Below, in pieces: positions 1 to 5,878 of a stretch of 31,692 bases of DNA. The notes beneath the pieces are model-generated. The model ran no database searches and was not told the origin of the DNA. It worked only from the letters and a program-made list of their open reading frames with translations. This DNA comes from a virus. The first letter of the stretch is position 1; each line of letters starts with the position of its first letter. The stretch spans positions 1 through 31,692 of the IMG/VR virus record IMGVR_UViG_3300010885_007567. One strand, written 5' to 3'. The translations under genes were made by a program, and so were the position numbers.

Positions 1-31
1 AATTTTTTAAAAAATTAAAATTAAAATAAAT

Positions 32-328
32 ATGCAAAAATCAGAAGTAAAAACAACCGACAACAACATGATCGCTGGAGTGAGATTATTCTCCAAGCAT
101 CCAAACGCACCAGAATTTGTAATTGCCGACATGGTACTTACACTAGATGACCTTTACAGTTGGGCAAAAACCAATCCTGAAACCTTAACAGAGTACCAGG
201 GCAAAAAGCAGGTTAAGTTACAAATCCTTCGCAGTAAGGATGGCGCACCTTATGCCAAGCTAAACACCTACAACGCTAGCAAGCCAGCAGAGCCTAAAAA
301 GGAAACAACTGAAGATTTACCATTCTAA
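32..328 (+). CDS. Small SSB-like protein with acidic C-terminal tip
   Basis: A 98-aa soluble protein. It ends in KKETTEDLPF; an acidic stretch finishing in a Pro-Phe tip is the hallmark of bacterial single-stranded DNA-binding protein tails, which recruit replication and repair enzymes. The body (residues 14-78) is short and beta-rich looking (VRLFSKHP, FVIADMVLTL, VKLQILRSKDG), compatible with a compact OB-like fold, but I cannot prove that fold. It is the first gene seen and lies upstream of the primase-helicase and SF2 helicase, which fits a replication role. The start is the first ATG after a purely A/T leader without a ribosome binding site, usual for Bacteroidota. Function is inferred from the tail and context; it could be another partner that borrows the same tail to bind SSB-interacting proteins. 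Confidence 0.75.
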   Translation: MQKSEVKTTDNNMIAGVRLFSKHPNAPEFVIADMVLTLDDLYSWAKTNPETLTEYQGKKQVKLQILRSKDGAPYAKLNTYNASKPAEPKKETTEDLPF

Positions 329-337
329 GCAAACCAA

Positions 338-381
338 CTATTCAGCCGGTATAGCCTACAGCTTCGCAAGCAACTGAATAG
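338..381. other. Perfect 8-bp inverted repeat with nested hairpin
   Basis: CTATTCAG (338-345) and CTGAATAG (374-381) are perfectly complementary and enclose 28 nt that contain a second hairpin, GCTT (361-364) with AAGC (368-371) around a CGC loop. There is no T tract, so it is not a standard intrinsic terminator. It sits just after the SSB-like gene and before a 50-aa gene. It could be a structured mRNA element, a processing site or a protein-binding site; function is unknown. Confidence 0.4.
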
Positions 382-397
382 CTAAATTAATAAAACT

Positions 398-550
398 ATG
401 TACAAAGCAATAAAAGAAAGCCAAGAAAAAAAGCGCAAGTTACGACTTTACAAAACTAAAATAGTGGATTATCCAATTGAGCGCATTCCACATCCAACAT
501 TAAAAAATACTTGGATTGAGAGAAGAAAAAAAAGTGTAAAGTGTAAATAA
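398..550 (+). CDS. Small basic hypothetical protein (50 aa)
   Basis: An ATG at 398 opens a 50-codon frame ending in TAA at 548-550. The product (starting MYKAIKESQEKKRKLRLYKT) is strongly basic, with lysine/arginine clusters at both ends and a central YPIERIPHPT segment. The start lies 17 nt after the inverted repeat and behind an A/T-rich stretch. I do not recognise a family. Its charge would suit nucleic-acid binding, and its position in the replication module is consistent with that, but this is only inference. Confidence 0.55.
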   Translation: MYKAIKESQEKKRKLRLYKTKIVDYPIERIPHPTLKNTWIERRKKSVKCK

Positions 551-557
551 AAAGTTG

Positions 558-565
558 TATATTTG
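558..565 (+). promoter_or_regulatory. Candidate Bacteroidota promoter -7 box (TATATTTG)
   Basis: TATATTTG matches the Bacteroidota -7 consensus TAnnTTTG. No good -33 TTTG element is visible at the usual distance. Initiation would fall near 570-573, at the 5' end of the structured RNA described next. Confidence 0.5.
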
Positions 566-570
566 CAACG

Positions 571-657
571 TATCTGGTCCATACATAAACAATAATTTTA
601 TTGCCCCCATTTTTAAAGTGAAAGGACCAGCTACACTTTTAATTTGGGGGTTTTTTT
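571..657 (+). ncRNA. Candidate pseudoknot ncRNA or attenuator leader
   Basis: This stretch lies between a TAnnTTTG box and the ATG of the primase-helicase. A terminator-like hairpin (604-620 with 634-650) has a 13-nt loop containing GGACCAG (624-630). That sequence is the exact complement of CTGGTCC at 574-580, near the predicted RNA 5' end. The loop can therefore pair with the 5' end to form a pseudoknot, or that pairing can compete with the hairpin. The hairpin is followed by seven T. Either a compact RNA of about 85 nt ends here, or this is an attenuator controlling the downstream replication gene. No known RNA family is recognised. The pairing is seen; the function is inference. Confidence 0.5.
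604..657 (+). terminator. Rho-independent terminator before the primase-helicase
   Basis: CCCCCA (604-609) pairs with TGGGGG (645-650). After small internal loops, TT (612-613) pairs with AA (641-642) and AAAGTG (615-620) pairs with CACTTT (634-639). A run of seven T (651-657) follows. The GC block stands out in an AT-rich neighbourhood. The next gene starts only 8 nt after the T run, so termination here directly gates that gene. Confidence 0.75.
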
Positions 658-664
658 ACTTAAT

Positions 665-2785
665 ATGAAGATAAATCTATTTAAAGCAGGAAACCAATCA
701 TCAAAACCTATTCAAGAAATAGAGTTTGAAAACTATTTATCAAATGTAAAGAATGGATTATGGCAAGATGATGTATTGGCATACAGAACAGGCAATTTGC
801 AAAAGGAAAAATTACCATGTATTACAACAAGTGGCATATTTTCAGAAAGGAAAGAAGATAAGATAATAGAACATTCTGGATTTATTTGCATTGATTTGGA
901 TGCAAAAGACCAGATAGTAAAGTTTGATATTGATAAAATTAAACAAGATAATTATGTGTATGCAGTACACCAATCTGTAAGCGGATTTGGCTATGCAGTT
1001 TTCTTTAAAATTAATCCTGAAAAACATAAAGAAAGTTATTTTGGCTTAGAAAAGTATTTTTTAGATAATTATAAATTGATAGTTGATCCAGCACCAAAAA
1101 ATGTTTGTTCACTTAGATTTGTTTCTTATGATCCTGACCTTTACCAAAACGAAAAGGCAAAGATATTTAAGCAATATCCAAAAAAAGAAAGCAAAAAAGA
1201 TACATTTACTTATTACCCAACTACACAAAATGACTTTGACGAAATAGTTAGAGAGGTAACTAATAGAGGTTTAAATTTGTGTGATGATTACGAAAATTGG
1301 GTAAACTTTTCATTTGCATTAGTATCTGAATTTGGTGCAAATGGTAGGAATTACTATCATGCTTTTTCCTGTGCTAGTCAAAAATATACATCGGAGTCCA
1401 CAGACAAGATGTATGATATAGCTTTAAAAAGAAACAAAAGCGGAATATCCATTAAAACAATATATTACCATTGTAAAAATGCTGGTGTAAATATTGTTTC
1501 GGAAAAAACAAAGCAAATTGCAACTATAACAAAATTATCAACATCTAAAGAAGAAGCAAAAATAAAGCTAAAAGAATTAGGAATAGATGATGGTGGATTG
1601 GTAGATAAGATAAAAAGTGAAGAAAAGGAAAAAACTATACTTGATGAAGTTATTGATTTAATTAAACTTACAAACATTAAATTTAATGAGATAACGAGAA
1701 ACTATGAGTTTAATGGTGAGCAAATGACTGATAGAGTTTTGGCTAAATTTTACGCTAAGGCATGGAAATTAATTGATGAAGATTTAAGCAAGGATAAAAT
1801 ATTTACTTTAATTGAAAATCCTGAAAATACAATCACATACAATCCAATTAAAAACTTTTTTGTGAAAAATGCACATTTAACACCTAAAGGCAATTTTGAA
1901 TTGCTTTGCTCATGCTTTGAAGTAGAACACAGGATGATACACGAAGGTAAATCTGTACTGGTGTTAGATTACTTGGAAATATTTTTAAAAAAGTGGCTAT
2001 TATCTATTATTGGTTCTGCACATGGCACGTATTCTTTAATGATTTTGGTATTAAATGGAAGGCAAGGGATAAGCAAAACAGAGTTTTTTAGGGGTTTATT
2101 GCCAGATGAATTGCGCGAATATTATGCAGAGTCAAACCTAGATGAAGGGAAAGACAGTGAAATTTTAATGACTAAAAAATTATTAATTGTGGATGATGAA
2201 TTTGGAGGTAAAAGTAAAAAGGATGCAACAAAATTAAAAAGATTATCAAGCCAACAAACATTTTCAATAAGAAGACCATACGGAAAGGTAAGCGAAGATT
2301 TAAACAGATTGGCAGTATTAGGTGGAACATCAAATGAAAGTGAGGTAATTAATGATCACACAGGTAATAGACGTATTATTCCTGTAAATGTTGTAAATTT
2401 TGATTTGGTAAAATATAGGTCCATTGACAAAACAGAATTATTTATGGAGCTTTATCATGAATGGCAAATTGACCGTACATCTTGGTTTTTAACATCAAAT
2501 GAAATTGAAAACTTGAATCTATCAACTATCAATAATCAAGAGGTAATGACTGAAGAAGAAATAATTAATAAAATATTTGTCTATGATAAATTCCACGAAA
2601 TGACAAACACAGAAATAAGATTGGCAATAGAAAATAAATTCCCATCTGTAAGAACCAGCTCAAAAAGAATTGGGATGGCATTGAAAAAATGTGGATTTAA
2701 TCAAGAGGTAAAATATGCGGATGGGATCACAAAAAGAATTTATAATTTAAGAGTAAAAACAGACGATATTAAGCCAATTTTTTAA
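665..2785 (+). CDS. Primase-helicase, BT4734-like/VirE family
   Basis: A 706-aa replication protein. The N-terminal part (about residues 15-160) looks like the BT4734-like primase fold, with acidic pair Asp77/Asp79 in ICIDLDAKD and a conserved SGFGYAVFF segment. A PriCT-2-like middle region (about 190-285) contains YENWVNFSFAL. The C-terminal half is a VirE-type P-loop ATPase with Walker A GRQGISKT (465-472) and Walker B LLIVDDEF (Asp510, Asp511, Glu512), followed by GGTSNE and NRRIIPV motifs. Such proteins prime and unwind DNA at phage or plasmid origins. I chose ATG 665. An in-frame TTG at 644 would start inside the terminator stem and is unlikely. The iteron-bearing intergenic region lies immediately downstream. 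Confidence 0.9.
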   Translation: MKINLFKAGNQSSKPIQEIEFENYLSNVKNGLWQDDVLAYRTGNLQKEKLPCITTSGIFSERKEDKIIEHSGFICIDLDAKDQIVKFDIDKIKQDNYVYAVHQSVSGFGYAVFFKINPEKHKESYFGLEKYFLDNYKLIVDPAPKNVCSLRFVSYDPDLYQNEKAKIFKQYPKKESKKDTFTYYPTTQNDFDEIVREVTNRGLNLCDDYENWVNFSFALVSEFGANGRNYYHAFSCASQKYTSESTDKMYDIALKRNKSGISIKTIYYHCKNAGVNIVSEKTKQIATITKLSTSKEEAKIKLKELGIDDGGLVDKIKSEEKEKTILDEVIDLIKLTNIKFNEITRNYEFNGEQMTDRVLAKFYAKAWKLIDEDLSKDKIFTLIENPENTITYNPIKNFFVKNAHLTPKGNFELLCSCFEVEHRMIHEGKSVLVLDYLEIFLKKWLLSIIGSAHGTYSLMILVLNGRQGISKTEFFRGLLPDELREYYAESNLDEGKDSEILMTKKLLIVDDEFGGKSKKDATKLKRLSSQQTFSIRRPYGKVSEDLNRLAVLGGTSNESEVINDHTGNRRIIPVNVVNFDLVKYRSIDKTELFMELYHEWQIDRTSWFLTSNEIENLNLSTINNQEVMTEEEIINKIFVYDKFHEMTNTEIRLAIENKFPSVRTSSKRIGMALKKCGFNQEVKYADGITKRIYNLRVKTDDIKPIF

Positions 2786-2810
2786 ATAATTGATAATCAA
2801 TGAAATACAT

Positions 2811-2849
2811 ATTACAAACATTACACATCATTACAGATTATTACAGATT
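2811..2849 (+). repeat. Iteron cluster 1 (about 10-bp period)
   Basis: Four tandem units begin ATTACA at 2811, 2820, 2830 and 2840. The last two are exact ATTACAGATT. The second exact unit also forms a perfect 9-bp hairpin with AATCTGTAA at 2856-2864 across a loop of six A. Confidence 0.75.
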
Positions 2850-2895
2850 AAAAAAAATCTGTAAGACGCACTACCATTGACTTACAGCTATATTA

Positions 2896-3017
2896 TTACA
2901 GATATTACACATTATACATATATTATAACTAGTATAGAAAAAAATAAAAAAAAAATAAAAAAAAAATATCTACGTAGGGAAAGTTTAAATTATTGCAAAA
3001 ATGTGTAATATCTGTAA
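2896..3017. repeat. 16-bp perfect inverted repeat flanking A-tracts
   Basis: TTACAGATATTACACA (2896-2911) is the exact reverse complement of TGTGTAATATCTGTAA (3002-3017). The arms are 90 bp apart and enclose the poly-A stretch and the CTACGTAG palindrome. Each arm contains one TTACAGAT iteron, so the whole core is arranged symmetrically. Confidence 0.75.
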
Positions 3018-3057
3018 GAAATAGCAAAAAAATCAACGAAACGCAATACCAGACTAC

Positions 3058-3086
3058 ATTACAGATCATTACAGATTATTACAGAT
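3058..3086 (+). repeat. Iteron cluster 2 (three ATTACAGAT, 10-bp period)
   Basis: ATTACAGAT occurs at 3058-3066, 3068-3076 and 3078-3086, each separated by one base, exactly one helical turn apart. The cluster ends 14 bp before the ATG of the SF2 helicase, so a bound protein could also repress that gene. Confidence 0.8.
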
Positions 3087-3100
3087 AAAAATTATAAAAA

Positions 3101-4603
3101 ATGCTTAGAAATTACCAAATTGAAATAAAAAACAAGGTTCAAAACATTGAATTTAGAAAAAATATATTGCAGATGCCAACTGGTTCTGGTAAAACTTTTA
3201 CTTTTATTGAGATAGCAAAAGATCATTTCACAGAAACTACTGAACGAATTTTAATATTAGTACACAGAATTGAATTATTGGAACAAGCCAGAAAATCATT
3301 AGGCGAAAAATGTTTTATTATTAATGCAGGAATAAAAAATGTTCCACATAATTACGATTATTATATTGGGATGGTAGAAACTACTTATAAACGTATTCAA
3401 ATGTTGCCTAAATTTGGATTAATAATAATAGATGAATGCCACTTTGGTTCTTTTAAAAAATTGCCTTATTTTGGTCCAGAATACAATGAAAAGATATTAG
3501 GAGTAACTGCAACACCAATTGCAGAAACACCATTGGCTAATTATTACGACAATTTGATTTTAGGTCCAACAGTTGAAGAATTGATAAATGAAAAACATTT
3601 GTTGAATTGTGATGTTTACGGCTTTGCATCGGATTTGGTAAGTAAAGAAAAATGGAAGATAAAGAAAGGTGAATTTGACGAAAAGCAAATGGAAGATTTT
3701 TACTCATCTGAAAAAATGGTAAAGAATGTTGTGAATGCTTATTGGGAAAAGTCAGCAGGTAAAAAAACATTAATATTCAATGTAAATTTGAAACATAATG
3801 AATGTGTGCAACGAGCATTTGCACTTGAAGGATTAGAAGTTAGGACCATATCAAGCGAAACCGATAAAAACCAAAGAAAAGAAAATATAAATTGGTTTAG
3901 AACAAATAAACATGCAATACTTTGCAATGTTGGAGTATTGACAACTGGGTTTGATGAGCCAAGTATAGAAACAATAATTTTAAATAGAGCAACCAAAAGC
4001 CTATCGTTATATTTACAGATGGTGGGTAGAGGTTCAAGATTATCTGAAAATAAAGAAAAGTTTTTGGTATTAGATTTAGGGAAAAATACCACTAGGCATG
4101 GAGCATACACAGATTATTTTGATTGGCAGGCATATTTTCAGCATGGCGCAAAACTAAATGATGGTAAAAAAGGTTCTGGAACTGCACCTGTTAAAGAATG
4201 TCCTGAATGCCATTATTTGCAACATACTAGAAAATTAGTTTGCGCAAGTTGTGGTTTTTCTTTTGAAGATGAGCAGAAAAAACAAGAGCAGGAAGAAAAA
4301 AAACAAAAGTTGGTATTATTGATAAGTACAAAACCTATTGAATTACCAATTGATAGGTTGTTAAATATGGCTAAAGATAGAGGGTGGAAGCCATTTGCTG
4401 TATTGCATAAGATTGCAGAACATTTAGTGAATTACTATGTTAAACATAATCAAATAGATGGATTAAAGGACCTTATTTATTTAGAAATGGTAAAAGAAAC
4501 AGAAAAATGGTGTAAAGAATATAACAAGCAATTTAATAAGTGGATGAAAAATATATCTATTGAAATTTTAGAAGGTAAATTAAAATTTATTAGTAATGAA
4601 TAG
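3101..4603 (+). CDS. SF2 DEAD/DEAH-box helicase with C-terminal zinc finger
   Basis: A 500-aa superfamily 2 helicase. Visible motifs are RNYQ near the N-terminus, Walker A MPTGSGKT (25-32), motif Ia LVHRIELLEQA (about 53-63), motif II DECH (111-114), motif III VTATP, and motif VI QMVGRGSR (306-313). A four-cysteine zinc ribbon (Cys367, Cys370, Cys381, Cys384) follows the helicase core, then a helical tail. This arrangement is common in phage ATP-dependent DNA helicases that act in replication, fork reversal or recombination. Its last 8 nt overlap the first nuclease gene, so the two are probably translationally coupled. The iteron cluster directly precedes its start. The helicase assignment is firm; the exact pathway is inferred. 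Confidence 0.92.
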   Translation: MLRNYQIEIKNKVQNIEFRKNILQMPTGSGKTFTFIEIAKDHFTETTERILILVHRIELLEQARKSLGEKCFIINAGIKNVPHNYDYYIGMVETTYKRIQMLPKFGLIIIDECHFGSFKKLPYFGPEYNEKILGVTATPIAETPLANYYDNLILGPTVEELINEKHLLNCDVYGFASDLVSKEKWKIKKGEFDEKQMEDFYSSEKMVKNVVNAYWEKSAGKKTLIFNVNLKHNECVQRAFALEGLEVRTISSETDKNQRKENINWFRTNKHAILCNVGVLTTGFDEPSIETIILNRATKSLSLYLQMVGRGSRLSENKEKFLVLDLGKNTTRHGAYTDYFDWQAYFQHGAKLNDGKKGSGTAPVKECPECHYLQHTRKLVCASCGFSFEDEQKKQEQEEKKQKLVLLISTKPIELPIDRLLNMAKDRGWKPFAVLHKIAEHLVNYYVKHNQIDGLKDLIYLEMVKETEKWCKEYNKQFNKWMKNISIEILEGKLKFISNE

Positions 4604-4934
4604 AGAAGAAGATATACTGCAATCTGAAATAGTTACATGGTATTCTTTAGAATATGGAAAAACACATCATAAATGCCTATTCCATTGCAACAACAAAGCA
4701 AAAAATGCAATAGAAGGAAACAGGATGAAAGGGATGGGAGTAAAGACTGGAGTATCTGATTTAATATTAGTGGCGAAAAATATTATTATATTTGTTGAGT
4801 TAAAAACGCAAAAAGGTAAACAAGATCCAGAGCAAATTATATTTGAAAAGCAAGTAAAAGAATTAGGGCATACTTATATAATTATTAGGAGTTTAGATGA
4901 ATTTAAAAAAATTTGCATAAAGTATTATGGATAA
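4596..4934 (+). CDS. VRR-NUC domain nuclease
   Basis: A 112-aa protein that matches a minimal VRR-NUC domain, the PD-(D/E)XK nuclease group that includes phage Holliday junction resolvase-like enzymes. The catalytic core is seen as VSDLILVAK, then IIFVELKT (Asp in SDL, Glu and Lys in ELK). GKQDPEQIIFEKQVKELGH carries the conserved Gln, followed by YIIIRSLDEF, typical of the family end. It overlaps the helicase gene at its start and the next nuclease gene at its end, so all three form one translational unit. A role in recombination or replication-intermediate processing follows from family and context. Confidence 0.85.
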   Translation: MNREEDILQSEIVTWYSLEYGKTHHKCLFHCNNKAKNAIEGNRMKGMGVKTGVSDLILVAKNIIIFVELKTQKGKQDPEQIIFEKQVKELGHTYIIIRSLDEFKKICIKYYG

Positions 4935-5160
4935 AGTAATCAAGCTAATGGAGTCAAAAGGTTACTATGTGCTGAAGCTATCCAAGACTAATAAGCAGGG
5001 CATTCCTGATTTGCTTTGCCTAAAAAAAGATGAAGTACCTTTCTTTATTGAGGTTAAAACCGATAAGGGTGTAGTAAGTGCATTGCAACTTTATAGGCAA
5101 AAAGAATTAAAGGAATTGGGGTTTAAAAGTATAATTATAAACAATACTAATAACCTATAA
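4927..5160 (+). CDS. Second small PD-(D/E)XK (VRR-NUC-like) nuclease
   Basis: A 77-aa protein with the same core signature as the preceding gene: GIPDLLCLKK, then PFFIEVKTDKG (Asp, Glu, Lys catalytic triad) and LQLYRQKELKELGF. It lacks the N-terminal extension of its neighbour. The two genes overlap by 8 nt. This looks like a diverged duplicate or a partner subunit; short stand-alone VRR-NUC domains are known in phages. Activity is predicted from motifs only. Confidence 0.8.
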   Translation: MDKVIKLMESKGYYVLKLSKTNKQGIPDLLCLKKDEVPFFIEVKTDKGVVSALQLYRQKELKELGFKSIIINNTNNL

Positions 5161-5194
5161 AAAATAACTATATTTATATATGAATATATATTTA

Positions 5195-5202
5195 TAATAT
5201 TG
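5195..5202 (+). promoter_or_regulatory. Weak Bacteroidota-like -7 box (TAATATTG)
   Basis: TAATATTG differs by one base from TAnnTTTG and lies 5 nt before the ATG of the small lipoprotein. The spacing resembles that at 8459-8471 and 10040-10052. The surroundings are extremely AT-rich, so chance occurrence is possible. Confidence 0.35.
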
Positions 5203-5207
5203 CAAAT

Positions 5208-5303
5208 ATGGAAACATTAATCAAACACAAAGATGCTGTAATAATAGTATGCGCATTGATACTATTAGCAGCTTGCAGTAAAACCTATCAAATATATTTT
5301 TAA
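5208..5303 (+). CDS. 31-aa predicted lipoprotein
   Basis: The ATG at 5208 opens a 31-codon frame ending at 5303. The product has a basic N-terminus (METLIKHKD), a hydrophobic stretch (AVIIVCALILLAA) and the lipobox LAAC with the lipidated cysteine at residue 23, leaving only a nine-residue mature peptide (CSKTYQIYF). It should be exported and anchored to a membrane by signal peptidase II processing. It sits 2 nt before the next gene and behind a weak promoter box. Function is unknown; phage lipoproteins this small may act in superinfection exclusion or lysis, but nothing here shows which. Confidence 0.55.
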   Translation: METLIKHKDAVIIVCALILLAACSKTYQIYF

Positions 5304-5305
5304 TT

Positions 5306-5500
5306 ATGCAAATAACATTTACAACCAATTGCCAAGATGAGGCAAAAATACTTTTAAATGCAGTTGATAAATCAATAGCAGTATCTGAACTAAAACAAAA
5401 ATTAAGATATGGTTTAAAAGAAATTGACTTCGGAGAAAACCATAACTACATTGAGCAGTTATATCAATTGATTTGCGAGATAGATGCAATAGGGGAATAA
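5306..5500 (+). CDS. Hypothetical phage protein (64 aa)
   Basis: A 64-aa acidic helical protein starting MQITFTTNCQDEAKILLNAV. The frame is intact, starts 2 nt after the lipoprotein stop and ends just before the tRNA-like gene. I recognise the general pattern of small single-domain proteins common in Bacteroidota phages but cannot name a function. It has no membrane segment or signal peptide. Confidence 0.65.
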   Translation: MQITFTTNCQDEAKILLNAVDKSIAVSELKQKLRYGLKEIDFGENHNYIEQLYQLICEIDAIGE

Positions 5501-5507
5501 AAAACAT

Positions 5508-5592
5508 AGTCAGGTGGCGGAATGGTAGACGCGTGCTTCCCATAAGAACAGCACACCCATAGAGGTTACAGGTTCGAGTCCTGTCCTGACTA
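5508..5592 (+). tRNA. tRNA-like gene, class II body, aberrant anticodon arm
   Basis: A perfect 7-bp acceptor stem forms between AGTCAGG (5508-5514) and CCTGACT (5585-5591). The D-arm GCGGAATGGTAGACGC follows the tRNA-Leu pattern. The T-arm is perfect (ACAGG, loop TTCGAGT, CCTGT). A long variable region can form ACC/GGT, as in class II tRNAs. The anticodon arm is abnormal. With canonical numbering the loop is CCCATAA (anticodon CAT, C instead of the invariant T33) on a stem with one mismatch. Alternatively GTGCT/AGCAC pair perfectly around a 12-nt loop. CCA is not encoded. It may be a decayed tRNA-Leu, an unusual functional tRNA, or a tRNA mimic. Confidence 0.65.
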
Positions 5593-5614
5593 CTAAAAAA
5601 AAACAAACTAAAAC

Positions 5615-5794
5615 ATGCTAAGAGAAGTAGAAATTACAGTAACAAACATCAAGAAGATACTTGAAGAAGAGTATGGGTGGTTTCATCTGGATTCAGAAAG
5701 TCATAAATGGCTTGTTGATGAAATTATTGAAGACACATTGAAAATTATTGACGATAAATTAAAGTACCATAAAAATATTTCAATTAAATGCTAA
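5615..5794 (+). CDS. Small acidic hypothetical protein ending in attC-like site
   Basis: The ATG at 5615 opens a 59-codon frame (MLREVEITVTNIKKILEEEY and so on) that ends at TAA 5792-5794. The product is helical and charged, with GWFHLDSESHKWLVDEIIEDTL in the middle. The stop codon is the TAA inside the TAAC core of the first attC-like element, as often happens for integron cassette genes. The matching left cassette end (GTTAGCAT) is not found upstream, so a complete cassette cannot be claimed. No function recognised. Confidence 0.55.
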   Translation: MLREVEITVTNIKKILEEEYGWFHLDSESHKWLVDEIIEDTLKIIDDKLKYHKNISIKC

Positions 5795-5878
5795 CGGTTT
5801 GCAGCTTGGCGAAGGTGCAAGTGAAGCGTTGGATTTGTGCGGTTGCCTTGCACTTTTGCCAAACTGCTGTTATGCGTA
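5788..5878 (+). repeat. attC-like imperfect palindrome A
   Basis: Outer core TAAC (5792-5795) pairs with GTTA (5869-5872). Next, GCAGCTTGGC (5801-5810) pairs with GCCAAACTGC (5858-5867) with one mismatch. GTGCAAG (5815-5821) pairs with CTTGCAC (5847-5853). A 25-nt loop remains. Outside the inner stem there is a 5-nt bulge on the left (GGTTT) and one T on the right. Integron attC sites are likewise long imperfect hairpins with AAC/GTT outer cores and bulged spacers. The asymmetric bulge and the GTTATGC core depart from the canonical GTTRRRY form. Confidence 0.6.

Larger units (their letters stand above)
2786..3100. other. Candidate replication origin (iterons plus A-tracts)
   Basis: This 315-bp gene-free stretch separates the primase-helicase from the SF2 helicase. 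It carries eight exact copies of TTACAGAT: six forward (starting 2831, 2841, 2896, 3059, 3069, 3079) and two reversed (2857-2864, 3010-3017). Clusters near both ends have 10-bp spacing, one helical turn. The middle holds long A-runs (about 2938-2968) and the palindrome CTACGTAG (2970-2977). Phased iterons beside an AT-rich unwinding region, next to replication genes, is the classic layout of an iteron origin. Operator function for helicase expression is the alternative. Confidence 0.65.

Noticed and set aside
644-664. TTG start that would extend the primase-helicase by 7 residues
   Set aside because: It lies in the right arm of the terminator stem, and ATG 665 follows directly after the T-run.
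2938-2968. Long A-runs as assembly error
   Set aside because: They are interrupted by T at regular points and sit symmetrically inside the 16-bp inverted repeat, so they fit an unwinding element.
3739-4110. 123-aa minus-strand ORF in the SF2 helicase
   Set aside because: The plus-strand frame contains helicase motif VI here; the antisense frame is a shadow.
5319-5606. 95-aa minus-strand ORF across the tRNA-like gene
   Set aside because: It runs through the tRNA-like sequence, a frequent source of false ORFs, and overlaps a plus-strand gene.
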